Positions 35,336 to 45,219 of a DNA stretch of 64,000 bases are shown piece by piece (the first letter of the stretch is position 1; each line of letters opens with the position of its first letter). The stretch is from Myxosarcina sp. GA_180221_E-2-1-MAG-40_15. Lineage in GTDB: Bacteria > Cyanobacteriota > Cyanobacteriia > Cyanobacteriales > Xenococcaceae. Location: NCBI GenBank assembly GCA_020692205.1, contig JAIMKV010000001.1, positions 4,814 through 68,813 on the forward strand, written 5' to 3'. The position numbers and the translations under genes were made by a program. The notes under the pieces were generated by a model. That model ran no database searches. It saw only the letters and a program-made list of their open reading frames with translations, and was not told the origin of the DNA.

Positions 35336-35896
35336 GATAAAGTAATATTTCTAAAAATTTTCTGACCGCGAAAGGGGTTGGGGCGTGTAACCTGAAAAAC
35401 ATTTTGAGGGCGTAACAAATGCGGGTTTAGCCTTGATGAGGTTTTATGCCCGATGTCAACCGCCACCCGAATTAGGTAACAGCCCTTCGTCAACGCAAGC
35501 GCCATCGTCTTATCTCAATCCTGCTTGACAGGGGACAAGTCCGCATCGTCAGGGGTCTTTCCTGACGTTTGAGTGCGTGGGCTATGCCACTGATGAAGCA
35601 GCTAATCTAACCACGCTGTTAGCGAACGCGGTGGTTTAACGTTGAGCGAAATTAAGCAATTGAGGCAATCTGGGTAAATTTTATGATATCTTAATAGTGT
35701 CTTATAAGAAAGTTTGAGTTGTGGGGAAAATCTTTCCAACAGCGGTGATTGCTGGCTAATAGCTACTTTCTAATAAACTAAATAAGCTACTAATATTGGC
35801 ACAATAAGTATTAAAAGGCAGTTTATTTAATTGCCATTTTGTTTATATTAAAGGGTTAAGGTAGCTTTTAGCTACCTTGTTGGGTTTTTAGATCTA
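35336..35896. other. Intergenic region with GC-rich degenerate block upstream of sasA
   Basis: The gap holds a GC-rich stretch (about 35360-35640). One plus-strand frame near 35562-35637 reads SFLTFECVGYATDEAANLT before a stop at 35638, faintly like the zinc-finger end of a TnpB-type protein, but too short and degraded to call. The remaining 250 bp are AT-rich and end in a hairpin before sasA. No intact gene is present. Confidence 0.35.
35858..35886 (+). promoter_or_regulatory. Terminator-like hairpin directly upstream of sasA start
   Basis: AAGGTAGCT (35858-35866) and AGCTACCTT (35870-35878) form a 9-bp perfect stem with a TTT loop. It is followed by GTTGGGTTTTTAG and then the sasA GTG at 35897. 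It resembles an intrinsic terminator but lies in the leader, and it leaves no room for a visible Shine-Dalgarno sequence. It could attenuate transcription or limit translation of sasA. Confidence 0.5.
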
Positions 35897-37075
35897 GTGT
35901 TGCAATCCAATAAGCAATACCCTGATTACGACCAAAGTAATTCTGAGGAACTATTGCTTCAACTATTATTGTTTGTAGATAAACGCTCTTCTTCAGATGA
36001 GCAAATTCAAGAAATTCAGGCTTACTTAGAGAGTTTGCAATCTGATTACTCTTTTAAGCTAAATGTGGTTGAGATCGAAAAACAACCTCACTTAGTAGAG
36101 TTTCTGAAGCTGGTTGCGACTCCTGCTTTGGTTAAAATAGCTCCAGCACCCCGACAGACTTTAGCAGGAAGCAATTTAATTAAGCAGTTAGAAAAATGGT
36201 GGCCTAAATGGAAGACTTCTCAAGCAGATTTAGCAGCAAGCGAAAATGAACCTAATACGCTAGAGAAATCAAACTACCTCGTAGCCCAGCAGAGTTATTC
36301 TGTTAAAGATATTGAACTAGCCGACGAAATATTTAGCCTGAAGCGAGAAAAAGAAGAACTGGCTGCACAGCTAAAGTTTAAAGATCAGATTCTGGCTATG
36401 TTAGCCCACGACCTGCGGACACCTCTGACAGCAGCTTCAATGGCAGTAGAAACTATTGAACTATCAGAGCAAAATGATCGCTTAGAAGCGAACAAGCTAA
36501 AAACTCTCAAACAAAGGCTTTTTCGACAAGCCAAAAATCAATTCGGCATCATGAATGGCATGATTAGCGAACTATTACAAAATTCTCAGAGTGTGAATGC
36601 TAACTTAGCCGTTAAGCCTAGATCGCTAGATTTACCAACCTTATTCCAGGAAGTAATTAGTCAGTTTGATGCCAGGCTAAAGCAGAAACTGATGAATTTT
36701 CAACAAGATATTCCTCGAGATCTGCCTCAAGTTTATGCTGACGAAGAGTTAATTCGTCAGTTAGTGGGCAACCTGCTTGATAATGCCATCAAATACACTC
36801 CCAAGCAAGGTAAAATTTCGTTATCTGCATTACACCGTACCAATCAGAAAGTTCAGGTCAGTATTTGTGATACAGGACCAGGGATTCCCCCAGAGAAAAG
36901 AGAACGAATCTTTGAAGATAGCTTCCGTCTGAAGCGCGATCGCGACTCCGAAGGCTATGGATTAGGGTTAGCAATGTGTTATCAAATAGTTTGCGCCCAT
37001 TACGGTCAAATTTGGGTGGAAAGCTCTCCTGAATCAGGTAGCTGTTTTCAATTCACTTTGTTGGTCTACAAGTAA
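35897..37075 (+). CDS. sasA: Clock output histidine kinase SasA
   Basis: SasA binds KaiC through a KaiB-like domain and phosphorylates RpaA. The 392-residue protein has that thioredoxin-like N-terminus (LLLQLLLFVDKRSSSDEQIQ, FLKLVATPALVKIAPAPRQT), HisKA with LAHDLRTPLTAAS (His171), VGNLLDNAIKYTP, CDTGPGIPPEKRERIFED and GYGLGLAMCYQIV. The start is GTG at 35897, and no Shine-Dalgarno is visible. sasA is unlinked to kai in S. elongatus; here it is 2.3 kb from the ACAD-like gene. rpaA is not in the window. Confidence 0.94.
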   Translation: MLQSNKQYPDYDQSNSEELLLQLLLFVDKRSSSDEQIQEIQAYLESLQSDYSFKLNVVEIEKQPHLVEFLKLVATPALVKIAPAPRQTLAGSNLIKQLEKWWPKWKTSQADLAASENEPNTLEKSNYLVAQQSYSVKDIELADEIFSLKREKEELAAQLKFKDQILAMLAHDLRTPLTAASMAVETIELSEQNDRLEANKLKTLKQRLFRQAKNQFGIMNGMISELLQNSQSVNANLAVKPRSLDLPTLFQEVISQFDARLKQKLMNFQQDIPRDLPQVYADEELIRQLVGNLLDNAIKYTPKQGKISLSALHRTNQKVQVSICDTGPGIPPEKRERIFEDSFRLKRDRDSEGYGLGLAMCYQIVCAHYGQIWVESSPESGSCFQFTLLVYK

Positions 37076-37095
37076 TTATTTTAGTCATTTTGGTT

Positions 37096-37132
37096 GGGGC
37101 AAACGGCTGTTTGCCCCTCTGTTATGTTTTTT
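37096..37132 (+). terminator. Intrinsic terminator after sasA
   Basis: GGGGCAAAC (37096-37104) and GTTTGCCCC (37109-37117) form a perfect 9-bp stem with loop GGCT, followed by TCTGTTATGTTTTTT. It terminates sasA and sits in the gap between the convergent sasA and ppc genes. Confidence 0.8.
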
Positions 37133-37143
37133 AGCTGCTAAGA

Positions 37144-40100
37144 TTAGCCTGTATTACGCATTCCCGCAGCAATACCGTTGATAGTTAGCATCGCACCTCT
37201 GAGTAACTCTTCTTTGCTAAAACGGAAGTGTAGAGCCTGAGATTTATCATGCTGACGCAGGCGTTTAATTAAAGCCACCTGTAAAAACCCTAAAGGCACA
37301 ATTGTCCCGTTGCGCAACTGTACCGATCGCTGTAGTTCAGGATCGCCATCGAGAAGTTTCTTCTGACCATTAATTTTCAGAATTAGAGCTTTGGTCAGAT
37401 TATATTCTTCCGAAATTTGGGCGAACAACTTTTGAAAACGTTCTAGATCCTCTGGTTGAGACAACTCTTTGACATAATGTTCGGCTATCTGCAAATCTAC
37501 CTTAGCCAAAGTCATTTCCACTTTGGAAATCACCACTCTAAAGAAGGGCCACTTAACGTAAAAATATTGCAGCAGATCGAGATTTTTCTTGGGTTCTTGG
37601 TCTAAGAATCCCTGTAAGGCAGAACCTACTCCATACCAAGCAGGTAGCAAAAAGCGACTTTGAGTCCAGCTAAAGACCCAGGGAATTGCCCTCAGACTGC
37701 TCATGTCTTTTTTCTTGTTAGCGTTTCCCTTGCCAGGACGCTTAGAAGGACGAGAGCCAATCTGTAGCTGGCTAATCACGTCTACTGGCGTAACCGAATG
37801 AAAGAAATCAACAAAATCTGGCTGCTCATAGATTAACGAGCGGTATACGGTACGCGATCGCGCCGATAATTCTTCCATAATCTGGTTCCAGGGAGCTACT
37901 CGGTCAAATCCACTACCGAGCAAACTAGACTGAATCACTGCCGTGGTCATAGTTTCGAGATGATATAAAGCCAGTTCTGGCAAAGAATATTTAGAAGCTA
38001 ATACTTCTCCTTGTTCGGTAATCTTTATTCGACCCTGAATTGTATCTGTAGGCTGGGCTAAAATCGCTGAATAAGCAGGACCACCACCACGACCGACCGA
38101 ACCACCACGACCATGAAAGATTCGCAGGGAAATGCCAAATTCTGAGGCTACCTTTTGCAATGCTCTTTGAGCTTTATGAATCTCCCAATTACTGCTGAGG
38201 AAACCAGAATCTTTGTTACTGTCAGAATAACCCAGCATCACTTCTTGAAGATCGCTAGGCTGGAGGGGAACGAGACTAAGATGAGCTTTAATGTTTTGTT
38301 GATTTGTGGCAACATGCTCGTAGCCTCCTGCCAGAGATGCGCGGTAAAGAGGCAGTTCAAATAATTCCCGCATTACCTCAGGAGCGCGTTTTAAATCTTC
38401 AACTGTCTCAAACAAAGGTACGATTCTAACGCAGGTGCTACAGGTAGCTGGATCGTATAGACCTGCTTCTTGGGAAAGTAATAATACCTCCAAAACATCA
38501 CTAACAAAGTTAGTCATGCTGATAATATAAGTCTGACAAATATCCCGCCCAAATTCTTGCTGCAACAAGTGCAACATCCTAAAGGTTTCAATCGTCTCGC
38601 AAGCTGTATCAGAAAAAGGCATCTCCGCAGGAATCAAAGGGCGACGAGTTTTTAATTCTTGAATTAGCCAGGCAGTTTTTTCGGCTTCGGAAAGCTCTTC
38701 GTAAGGTCTGGGTAGAATTTGGAGATATGCAGTGATTTCGGCGATCGCCTCACTATGGCGGGAGGAATCTTGTCGAAAATCTAGTTCCACTAAATTAAAG
38801 CCAAATACCTCCGCCTGACAAATTAAATTATCTAGCTCGCGACATTGTAAGCTGGTTGCAGCCAAACTATTCTGCATCAACTTCAATTCAGCTACAAACT
38901 CAGCTCCTGTAGCATAGATATTGTCGGTATTAATTTCCGAAATTGCCTGTCTTCCAGCCGCTGAAGATAAAGCCCGATTCCGCTCTAAAGTAATTTTTAA
39001 CCTCTGAGCAATATAAGCCAGCTTGAGTCGATAGGGTTCTTGGCGATAGCGAATTGCTAATTCTTCATAAATGCCAGACATACTTTGCTGGTCTTGCTCC
39101 AAAGAATCTAGTAATTCCTGCTGAACATCGCTCCAATGTAACGAAAGGCTCAATAATTCCCGTAGTTGATCGATGGAACTGAGATATTTTTCAATGACAA
39201 TTTTTCTTTGATAACAAGCCGTTTCCCAAGTTACCTGAGGCGTTACAAAAGGATTACCATCGCGGTCTGAACCGACCCAAGAGCCGAAATAACAAAAATT
39301 ATGAGTTGGAGCAACCAGACCAGGAAAAGAATTGGCTAATGACTGTTTGAGACGCGAAGCCAGTTGAGGAATTACGTCAAACAATACCTCCTGAAAATAG
39401 TGCAGCGAATAATCAACCTCATCTAAAACTTTAGGCTTAAACTGGTGTAGTTCGTCCGTACGCCACCAGAGCCTAATCTCTTCGGTTAGTTGACCAACAG
39501 CCTCATTAGATTCCCAAGATTCTGATAATCCGATTTCCCGCATTACTTCTTCTGCTACATCGAGCTGTTCGAGAATGTGGGATATACGACGCTGTTTTTT
39601 ACGGATCGTGTGACGCACAATCTCCGTCGGGTGAGCCGTAAAAACTAGCCTAATGTCTAAGCGATCTAATAATCTTTGTAGCATTAGCGGTGGCATATTA
39701 ATTTCCTTAAGATAAGGAAATAGCCAGTGAAACAGCCCTGCTTGATTGCTACTAGATATAGTGGGTTCAACCCAATTATCAGCTAATTCATTCGCTAGCG
39801 AGCTATTATTGCTGCCAAAAGGAGTATTGGAGTGCTGCTGTAAACCATTGCCATTAGCAGCCTGTGGTAATGATACAGTACGGGTAACACGCCGAGCTAG
39901 TTTTTGTTCTCTAGATTCGTAGTGTTGTTCAACAATATTAGTTAATTGAAAATAAAGAGCAAACGCCCTAGCTGCTTGAATAGCATCGCTCAAGGTTAGC
40001 TTTTCAATTAGCTGTGGCACAGAAGACTGAGGAAATGTATCTGTTACCTGTCCTTCAGCAGAAGAAAGAGAGCGCATTTGCTGAAGTAGGTCAAGCATTT

Positions 40101-40239
40101 CCTGACCACATTCAGAACGTAATACAGATTCCCAAAGATCTTCTATCAATTTTTGGCGATGACGCAGCAGTAAATAAGAAGTGTCGACTACGTTAACCTC
40201 TGTTGGATCTGCTATCGAAGATTGAACAACCGAACTCAT
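37144..40239 (-). CDS. ppc: Phosphoenolpyruvate carboxylase
   Basis: Ppc adds bicarbonate to PEP to make oxaloacetate, the main anaplerotic reaction. The 1031-residue protein has [17 protein letters not shown] (catalytic His), [50 protein letters not shown], and the C-terminal IAAGMRNTG, all family blocks. The length is normal for cyanobacterial enzymes. The start is the ATG at 40239; a small membrane-protein ORF lies 85 bp upstream in the same direction. Confidence 0.97.
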   Translation of the reverse strand: MSSVVQSSIADPTEVNVVDTSYLLLRHRQKLIEDLWESVLRSECGQEMLDLLQQMRSLSSAEGQVTDTFPQSSVPQLIEKLTLSDAIQAARAFALYFQLTNIVEQHYESREQKLARRVTRTVSLPQAANGNGLQQHSNTPFGSNNSSLANELADNWVEPTISSSNQAGLFHWLFPYLKEINMPPLMLQRLLDRLDIRLVFTAHPTEIVRHTIRKKQRRISHILEQLDVAEEVMREIGLSESWESNEAVGQLTEEIRLWWRTDELHQFKPKVLDEVDYSLHYFQEVLFDVIPQLASRLKQSLANSFPGLVAPTHNFCYFGSWVGSDRDGNPFVTPQVTWETACYQRKIVIEKYLSSIDQLRELLSLSLHWSDVQQELLDSLEQDQQSMSGIYEELAIRYRQEPYRLKLAYIAQRLKITLERNRALSSAAGRQAISEINTDNIYATGAEFVAELKLMQNSLAATSLQCRELDNLICQAEVFGFNLVELDFRQDSSRHSEAIAEITAYLQILPRPYEELSEAEKTAWLIQELKTRRPLIPAEMPFSDTACETIETFRMLHLLQQEFGRDICQTYIISMTNFVSDVLEVLLLSQEAGLYDPATCSTCVRIVPLFETVEDLKRAPEVMRELFELPLYRASLAGGYEHVATNQQNIKAHLSLVPLQPSDLQEVMLGYSDSNKDSGFLSSNWEIHKAQRALQKVASEFGISLRIFHGRGGSVGRGGGPAYSAILAQPTDTIQGRIKITEQGEVLASKYSLPELALYHLETMTTAVIQSSLLGSGFDRVAPWNQIMEELSARSRTVYRSLIYEQPDFVDFFHSVTPVDVISQLQIGSRPSKRPGKGNANKKKDMSSLRAIPWVFSWTQSRFLLPAWYGVGSALQGFLDQEPKKNLDLLQYFYVKWPFFRVVISKVEMTLAKVDLQIAEHYVKELSQPEDLERFQKLFAQISEEYNLTKALILKINGQKKLLDGDPELQRSVQLRNGTIVPLGFLQVALIKRLRQHDKSQALHFRFSKEELLRGAMLTINGIAAGMRNTG

Positions 40240-40324
40240 AAAAACCTCTGCTTAGCGTGTGTAAATCGTAATTTGGTGAGTGTAGTAATAATATTTGAGT
40301 TTTGCTGTACTAGATCAATAGCGA

Positions 40325-40516
40325 TTATCGATCATCAAAGTTAGGAAAGTTCAAGATCGGCAAGCGTTCGGAACGAAATATTTCTTCACTGGCTTTACCT
40401 AGCTCAGTCATGAATTCGGTTAAGAAATATAAAGTCAAAATGCTAATAATGAAAGGACTTGTAGCAATACTCAATCCTAAAAATGAGACTAGGTAGGATG
40501 GATTATTAGGCTTCAT
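40325..40516 (-). CDS. Small membrane protein, hypothetical
   Basis: The 63-residue ORF starts at an ATG and has one strong hydrophobic segment (SFLGLSIATSPFIISILTLY, about residues 11-30) and a polar acidic C-terminus, ILNFPNFDDR. The composition is that of a genuine small single-pass protein rather than a shadow, and it lies just upstream of ppc in the same direction (85-bp gap). No family is recognised. Confidence 0.5.
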   Translation of the reverse strand: MKPNNPSYLVSFLGLSIATSPFIISILTLYFLTEFMTELGKASEEIFRSERLPILNFPNFDDR

Positions 40517-40674
40517 GGTTTGAATTGCTGATGTTATTTAACTACTATTGTATGGACTTTAGGCAATTGCAGCGCAAAGCTAGATTATTTTTCTTTAATC
40601 AAACCAAAACTTACCTTAGTTTTCTGTATATTTTGTTCAGACTTATATTTTAGGTGTAGAGCTAGCAAAATTTG

Positions 40675-41472
40675 ATGCCCCAAAAAATTATTCAGGTAGA
40701 TGCTTTTACCGCTCAAGCTTTTCAAGGAAACCCAGCTGCTGTATGTGTCTTGCCATCGCCCCAAGACGACTGCTGGATGCAGTTGGTAGCACAGGAGATG
40801 AATCTGTCCGAAACAGCATTTTTAGTCAAACAAGAACAACAACACTATAACCTGCGGTGGTTTACCCCAACTACAGAAGTTCCGTTATGTGGTCATGCAA
40901 CTCTAGCCAGCGCGCATGTATTATGGACCGAAGGTTATGCTTCTACTGGTCAAGAGGTTAAGTTTAAAACTAAAAGTGGCGTGTTAACTGCTAGGTATGA
41001 AAATGATTGGATTAAATTAGATTTTCCCGTAAATCGATCGCAAGACATTCCGCCGATTACTAAACTAGGCGATGCTTTGGGCGTACCTTTGAAGACTGTT
41101 TTATATAATTCTTTGGGTTACTTAGTCGAAGTTGCCTCGATTGAGCAGATAAAACAGCTACAGCCTAATTTTATTTTACTGAAGCAGCTTCCAATCTCCA
41201 ACGTAATTGTAACTAGTTTGGCTGGGGATAATTCAGAATATGATTTTGTCTCGCGATTTTTTGCTCCAGGGTTAGGCATAGACGAAGATCCAGTTACAGG
41301 TGCTGCTCATTGCTGTCTAGCTCCTTATTGGCGCGATCGCTTACAAAAAGATCGGTTTTTAGCTTATCAGGCTTCTCCCCGCGGTGGCGTGGTCAAAATT
41401 GACTACGATGGTGGCGATCGCGTTTTTCTTCAAGGACAGGCAATAACGGTGATGCGGGGGGAGTTAGTCTGA
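40675..41472 (+). CDS. PhzF-family isomerase/epimerase-like protein
   Basis: The 265-residue protein belongs to the PhzF/diaminopimelate-epimerase-fold family: QVDAFTAQAFQGNPAAVCVL, the catalytic-Glu segment MNLSETAFLV, LRWFTPTTEVPLCGHATLAS, and FFAPGLGIDEDPVTGAAHCC in the second half. No phenazine genes are nearby, so the substrate is unknown. The start is the ATG at 40675, one codon inside an upstream TTG. Gene fossils follow downstream. Confidence 0.86.
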   Translation: MPQKIIQVDAFTAQAFQGNPAAVCVLPSPQDDCWMQLVAQEMNLSETAFLVKQEQQHYNLRWFTPTTEVPLCGHATLASAHVLWTEGYASTGQEVKFKTKSGVLTARYENDWIKLDFPVNRSQDIPPITKLGDALGVPLKTVLYNSLGYLVEVASIEQIKQLQPNFILLKQLPISNVIVTSLAGDNSEYDFVSRFFAPGLGIDEDPVTGAAHCCLAPYWRDRLQKDRFLAYQASPRGGVVKIDYDGGDRVFLQGQAITVMRGELV

Positions 41473-41571
41473 TTTTTGGGTTATCTGCTTACAAAGGTCA
41501 AAACGTAAGGGCGAACAGCTTTTAGAGGCTTTAAGCTAAGAGGATATAACATCTTACTCTTTATGTCATGA

Positions 41572-41663
41572 GGTGCAGCCGAGTCGATTTTAGTCAATCC
41601 TGATGGAACAATGGTCGGTGTTAATGACGTTCGTAAACCCGCAGGAAAAGCGATGGCTTGTTG
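41572..41663 (+). pseudogene. Gamma-glutamyltransferase C-terminal remnant
   Basis: One frame reads GAAESILVNPDGTMVGVNDV and then RKPAGKAMAC before a stop. This matches the conserved C-terminal end of gamma-glutamyltransferases, where GAAxxI, a DP.TG-like turn and a final SDPRRPxGKAxGY are typical. An in-frame TGA lies just upstream, and the rest of the gene (about 500 residues) is absent. It is a fossil fragment, not a gene. Confidence 0.6.
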
Positions 41664-41836
41664 AGCAAAACTATTCCTTTAAGAATGCTGGATAAAACTC
41701 TAGATTGGGGACATCTGACCAACGCTGACGCAGCAGATCGAGAATTCGACTGAACGTACTACGTCAACTAGTAAGTTGATTAAATATAAAAGCGAGGGCT
41801 ATGCTCGAATTTGTTAGGTATTGTGCTTAAGAATTG

Positions 41837-42530
41837 ATGTTGAGCGATGCAGCAGCGATCGCCGAATCGATATTGTCTGACGCAGCCAAAAACCATTTAG
41901 CCAACCGTACCATAATTCAAATGGGGACGATCGCCCCGACAGAGAGTCTGTCAATTCGCGATGCGGTATCTGAAGCAGGCGGAGAATATTTGGAAGCACC
42001 TGTATTAGGCAGTATTCCCCAGGTAAAAACAGGGGAGTTGATTGTTATGGTAGGCAGTTATGGTAGGCAGTACTAAAGCGCAGTTTGATCGATATAGTGA
42101 ACTACTCAAATGCTATAGTCCTGAGCCGATGTACATTGGGGAAGTAGGTACAGCAGCAGCAATGAAGCTAGCTCTCAATCAATTAATTGTCGGTTTGACT
42201 AGTACTTTTGCCGTCAGCCTTAGTTTTGCTCAAAAGCAAGGAGTAGATATAGAACAGTTTATGTCAGTGGTACGTCAGAGTACTTTATATACCCCAACCT
42301 TTGACAAAAAGCTGGAGCAAATGCGCGATCGCAATTTCGCCAACCCAAATTTCCCTACCAAACACCTTTTAAAAGACACTAATCTGTTTCTCAACCAAGC
42401 AGCAGAGTTAGATTTAAATACCAGTAGTTTAGAGGGAATAAAACAAATTATCGAACAGGCGACCGCCATAGGTTTAGCAGATTTAGACTATTCAGCTATT
42501 TACTCCGCCATTAACCAATCCGACTTTTGA
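41837..42530 (+). pseudogene. Beta-hydroxyacid dehydrogenase (HIBADH/GLYR family), truncated and frameshifted
   Basis: Two frames together cover most of an NAD(P)-dependent beta-hydroxyacid dehydrogenase. The first (41837-42076) begins mid-Rossmann at MLSDAAAIAESIL and includes IIQMGTIAPTESLSIRD and EAPVLGSIPQVKTGEL. The second (42060-42530) continues STKAQFDRYSELLKCYSPEP and carries the catalytic-Lys segment AAMKLALNQLIVG. The N-terminal GxGxxG half is missing, and a 13-bp direct duplication (42045-42057 and 42058-42070) shifts the frame. Both defects mark it as a pseudogene. Confidence 0.85.
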
Positions 42531-42547
42531 TGTTATACCCTTGTGCT

Positions 42548-42603
42548 ACTTCTGACTTCTGACTTCTGACTTCTGACTTCTGACTTCTGACTTCTGACTT
42601 CTG
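42548..42603. repeat. Tandem heptamer repeat ACTTCTG x8
   Basis: Eight consecutive perfect copies of ACTTCTG, plus a partial ninth, lie between the dehydrogenase pseudogene and glmM. Such short tandemly repeated heptamers are typical of several cyanobacterial genomes. Copy number may vary between strains. Confidence 0.9.
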
Positions 42604-42609
42604 ACTTCA

Positions 42610-44013
42610 CTATGCTACTAAATTCTGTTCCACAACCTGAACTAATTTATCTGTCCAATAGTTAGTCAATTGACGATCTGCGGCTTCTACCATGACGCGA
42701 ATTAGAGGTTCTGTTCCCGAAGCACGAACTAAAATACGTCCTTGTTCTCCCATTGCCGCTTCCGCCTGAGCGATCGCCTGCTGTAAAGGTTCGCATTCTT
42801 GCCATTTACTACGACGTTCTTGATCTTCAACTCTGACATTACGCAAAATTTGCGGATAGGTTTGAAAACTGTTATCCACCAATTCGGTTAAGGAAGTTTC
42901 TGATTGACGTACCAAAGAAGTGAGGTGCAAGGCGGTTTGAATTCCGTCGCCTGAAACTCCATGATGATGACAGAGGATATGCCCAGACTGTTCTCCGCCT
43001 AACATAGCTCCTGTACTCCACATCGCCGCCTGCACATAGCGATCGCCAACTTTGGTGCGCTGCATTTTGCCACCTATAGCTTGCCAAGCACGCTCAAAGC
43101 CTAAATTTGCCATTACCGTCGCCACAATTAAATCGTCTGGCAGCTGTTGTTTCTGTCTTAATAGTTCGCCCCAAAGATAGAGGATATAGTCGCCGTCAAT
43201 GACTCTACCTTGACTATCTACCGCCATGACTCGATCAGCATCACCATCAAAGGCAAATCCCAGATCTGCCTGGTATTCTCTAACTCCTTGCTTTAGTGGT
43301 TCTAGATGAGTTGAGCCACAGTTAACGTTAATGCGATCGCCATTGGCTGACTGATGTAGGCTAATTACTTCTGCTCCCAACTGCTGAAAAATAGCAGGAG
43401 CAACCTGTACTGATGCTCCCCAGGCCAAATCTAAAACAATTCGCATACCTTCAAAGCTAGTGTTTTGAGGCAAAGATGCTTGGAGAAATTGAACGTATTG
43501 CTTGACCAATTCTGGACGATGATAATGCCTTCCCCAAGCTTGCTCAACTTGATCCTGCATATCGTTGCTTCTAAGATGTGTCTCGATTTTCTGAGTCAAA
43601 GAATCAGCTAACTTAGTTCCTTTCTTGCCAAAAAACTTGATTCCATTGTCTTGTGGAGGGTTATGGCTGGCAGAAATCATAATGCCACCAATTGCATCAC
43701 TCTGGTTAGTTAAGCTAGCAACACAAGGAGTCGGACATAAACCTAAATGCCAAACTTCTAGCCCAGCTGAAGTTAATCCTGCTGCGATCGCACACGATAG
43801 CATATCGCTTGAATTACGGGAATCCTGTCCAATGATAATTGGCCCTTTATTTTCTGCTGCCTGCGCTAAAACTTTTCCCGCCCAATAACCCAACTGAAGC
43901 GTAAAAGGTGCATTTAATATGTCTCCTGCTCTGCCTCTAATTCCATCTGTTCCAAATAGAGGAGTTGTGGGTAGTTGATTCGCATCCAATAAGGCTTTTG
44001 CTAAACTGTTCAC
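42610..44013 (-). CDS. glmM: Phosphoglucosamine mutase (GlmM)
   Basis: GlmM interconverts glucosamine-6-phosphate and glucosamine-1-phosphate on the way to UDP-GlcNAc for peptidoglycan. The 467-residue protein has [12 protein letters not shown], the phosphoserine loop [20 protein letters not shown], the metal-binding [22 protein letters not shown] in the sugar-binding loop, and the phosphate-binding [14 protein letters not shown]. The start is GTG at 44013. The general phosphoglucomutase family is an alternative, but the motifs favour GlmM. Confidence 0.94.
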   Translation of the reverse strand: MNSLAKALLDANQLPTTPLFGTDGIRGRAGDILNAPFTLQLGYWAGKVLAQAAENKGPIIIGQDSRNSSDMLSCAIAAGLTSAGLEVWHLGLCPTPCVASLTNQSDAIGGIMISASHNPPQDNGIKFFGKKGTKLADSLTQKIETHLRSNDMQDQVEQAWGRHYHRPELVKQYVQFLQASLPQNTSFEGMRIVLDLAWGASVQVAPAIFQQLGAEVISLHQSANGDRINVNCGSTHLEPLKQGVREYQADLGFAFDGDADRVMAVDSQGRVIDGDYILYLWGELLRQKQQLPDDLIVATVMANLGFERAWQAIGGKMQRTKVGDRYVQAAMWSTGAMLGGEQSGHILCHHHGVSGDGIQTALHLTSLVRQSETSLTELVDNSFQTYPQILRNVRVEDQERRSKWQECEPLQQAIAQAEAAMGEQGRILVRASGTEPLIRVMVEAADRQLTNYWTDKLVQVVEQNLVA

Positions 44014-44251
44014 ACCAATATACTCCTAAGTTAATTCCAGCTAATTTCTCTAGTCTTTTTATCTAAATATAGAATGTTTGATAATTAGGCAAAATTGCGC
44101 CGCTCAATCTAATACTTGCTTGAAATTTCACAACATCTACACCATAAAATTAAGCCATAAAGTTTAATTTTGGGTAAATAACTTGATTTTTGAGTATATG
44201 TGCTTAAGATATGTCCTACTCTCAGCCGATTCACCTCTCCGACTCTTGTAG

Positions 44252-44554
44252 TTAAAGATTCATCTTCTCTAAAAGATCGAGCATGGCTGCTAAACTTAGT
44301 CCAGATTCAATAATCTCTGGCTCTCTAGGGTTATAGGGACTAGCAAGGCGATCAATTGAGGTAATATAAGAATCGGCTGCAATTACAGGCACATCGGGAT
44401 CGAAGGCAGTAGCTCTCATTAAAGAACTAGAAAAACCCGCATAAATCATGACGGTATCAGGCTCACCTGAAGCAGTTTCCAAATGAACCATCAGTACTTC
44501 TTGTTTACGTTTGAGAGTATATTTTTCCAGACGCAGACTAATTGCTTCAGACAT
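44252..44554 (-). CDS. Conserved-looking hypothetical protein
   Basis: The 100-residue soluble protein contains RLEKYTLKRKQEVLMVHLET, DTVMIYAGFSSSLMRATAFD and VIAADSYITSID, ending in a Leu-rich helix (LSLAAMLDLLEKMNL). It has beta-strand character in the first half and no membrane segment. It resembles small proteins shared by cyanobacteria and plastids, but I cannot name a family with certainty. A DUF3177 gene lies 71 bp upstream in the same direction. Confidence 0.55.
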   Translation of the reverse strand: MSEAISLRLEKYTLKRKQEVLMVHLETASGEPDTVMIYAGFSSSLMRATAFDPDVPVIAADSYITSIDRLASPYNPREPEIIESGLSLAAMLDLLEKMNL

Positions 44555-44625
44555 GGTTTAAGTTGATTATTCTCTTAGTCTCTCAATTAATCTTAGCCAT
44601 TCAATCATAATGAAGAGCCAATTAA

Positions 44626-45219
44626 TTATTGTTCTAAGGCAGAACGCCCTTGCTTACCAAGACGAATCAACACGAAATAAGCTAGATAAATGATATATAT
44701 CACTAAGCCAACTGACCCCATAAAGCCTAAAAAGCCTTCATTTCCTGGCTCGCTGTGGAAGAAATTACGATAAGCTAGGGGTGCTTCTAACCATACTTGG
44801 CAAAAAGCCGTCTCAACGGTTGTGCTAGATAAACCACAGGGAAGAAAAATAGCTTTGGCGATCGCTCCTAAAACACAATAACCCGTCATTGCCCAACGCC
44901 AAGAGGTAAATACTAGCTTTAAAATACTCTGGGGTATATCTCTAATTTCTTCATTTAAATCTACCCAAAACCAGAGAGAAATTGCAATTAAAATGCGCGC
45001 CGCCAAGCCAGTAATAAATCCAATGTTCCAGCCAGGGATTAATAAATAGATCGTAATCATCAACAAACTGGCAACCCGCCAATAGATGATTAGTAATCTT
45101 TGCATGGCTTCTTGTTTTTGGAATAAAGTCCAAATCAACAGCACTAAGGGGATAATTACCCCCATCAGTACTCCTAAACGATAGTCCATCCATACTAAAG
45201 GTCTAAACCAAATATCCAT
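44626..45219 (-). CDS. DUF3177 family membrane protein
   Basis: The 197-residue protein begins MDIWFRPLVWMDYRLGVL and has at least four transmembrane segments (GVLMGVIIPLVLLIWTLF, ASLLMITIYLLIPGWNIGF, a segment around 105-130, and GSVGLVIYIIYLAYFVLI). The FRPLVWMDYRL start and loop CGLSSTTVETAFC fit the cyanobacterial DUF3177 family. No biochemical function is known. It is downstream of CP12, separated by a 410-bp gap, in the same orientation. Confidence 0.75.
   Translation of the reverse strand: MDIWFRPLVWMDYRLGVLMGVIIPLVLLIWTLFQKQEAMQRLLIIYWRVASLLMITIYLLIPGWNIGFITGLAARILIAISLWFWVDLNEEIRDIPQSILKLVFTSWRWAMTGYCVLGAIAKAIFLPCGLSSTTVETAFCQVWLEAPLAYRNFFHSEPGNEGFLGFMGSVGLVIYIIYLAYFVLIRLGKQGRSALEQ

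Noticed and set aside
42548-42603. Possible CRISPR array
   Set aside because: The repeat units are 7 bp in direct tandem without spacers, so this is a heptamer microsatellite; no cas genes are present.
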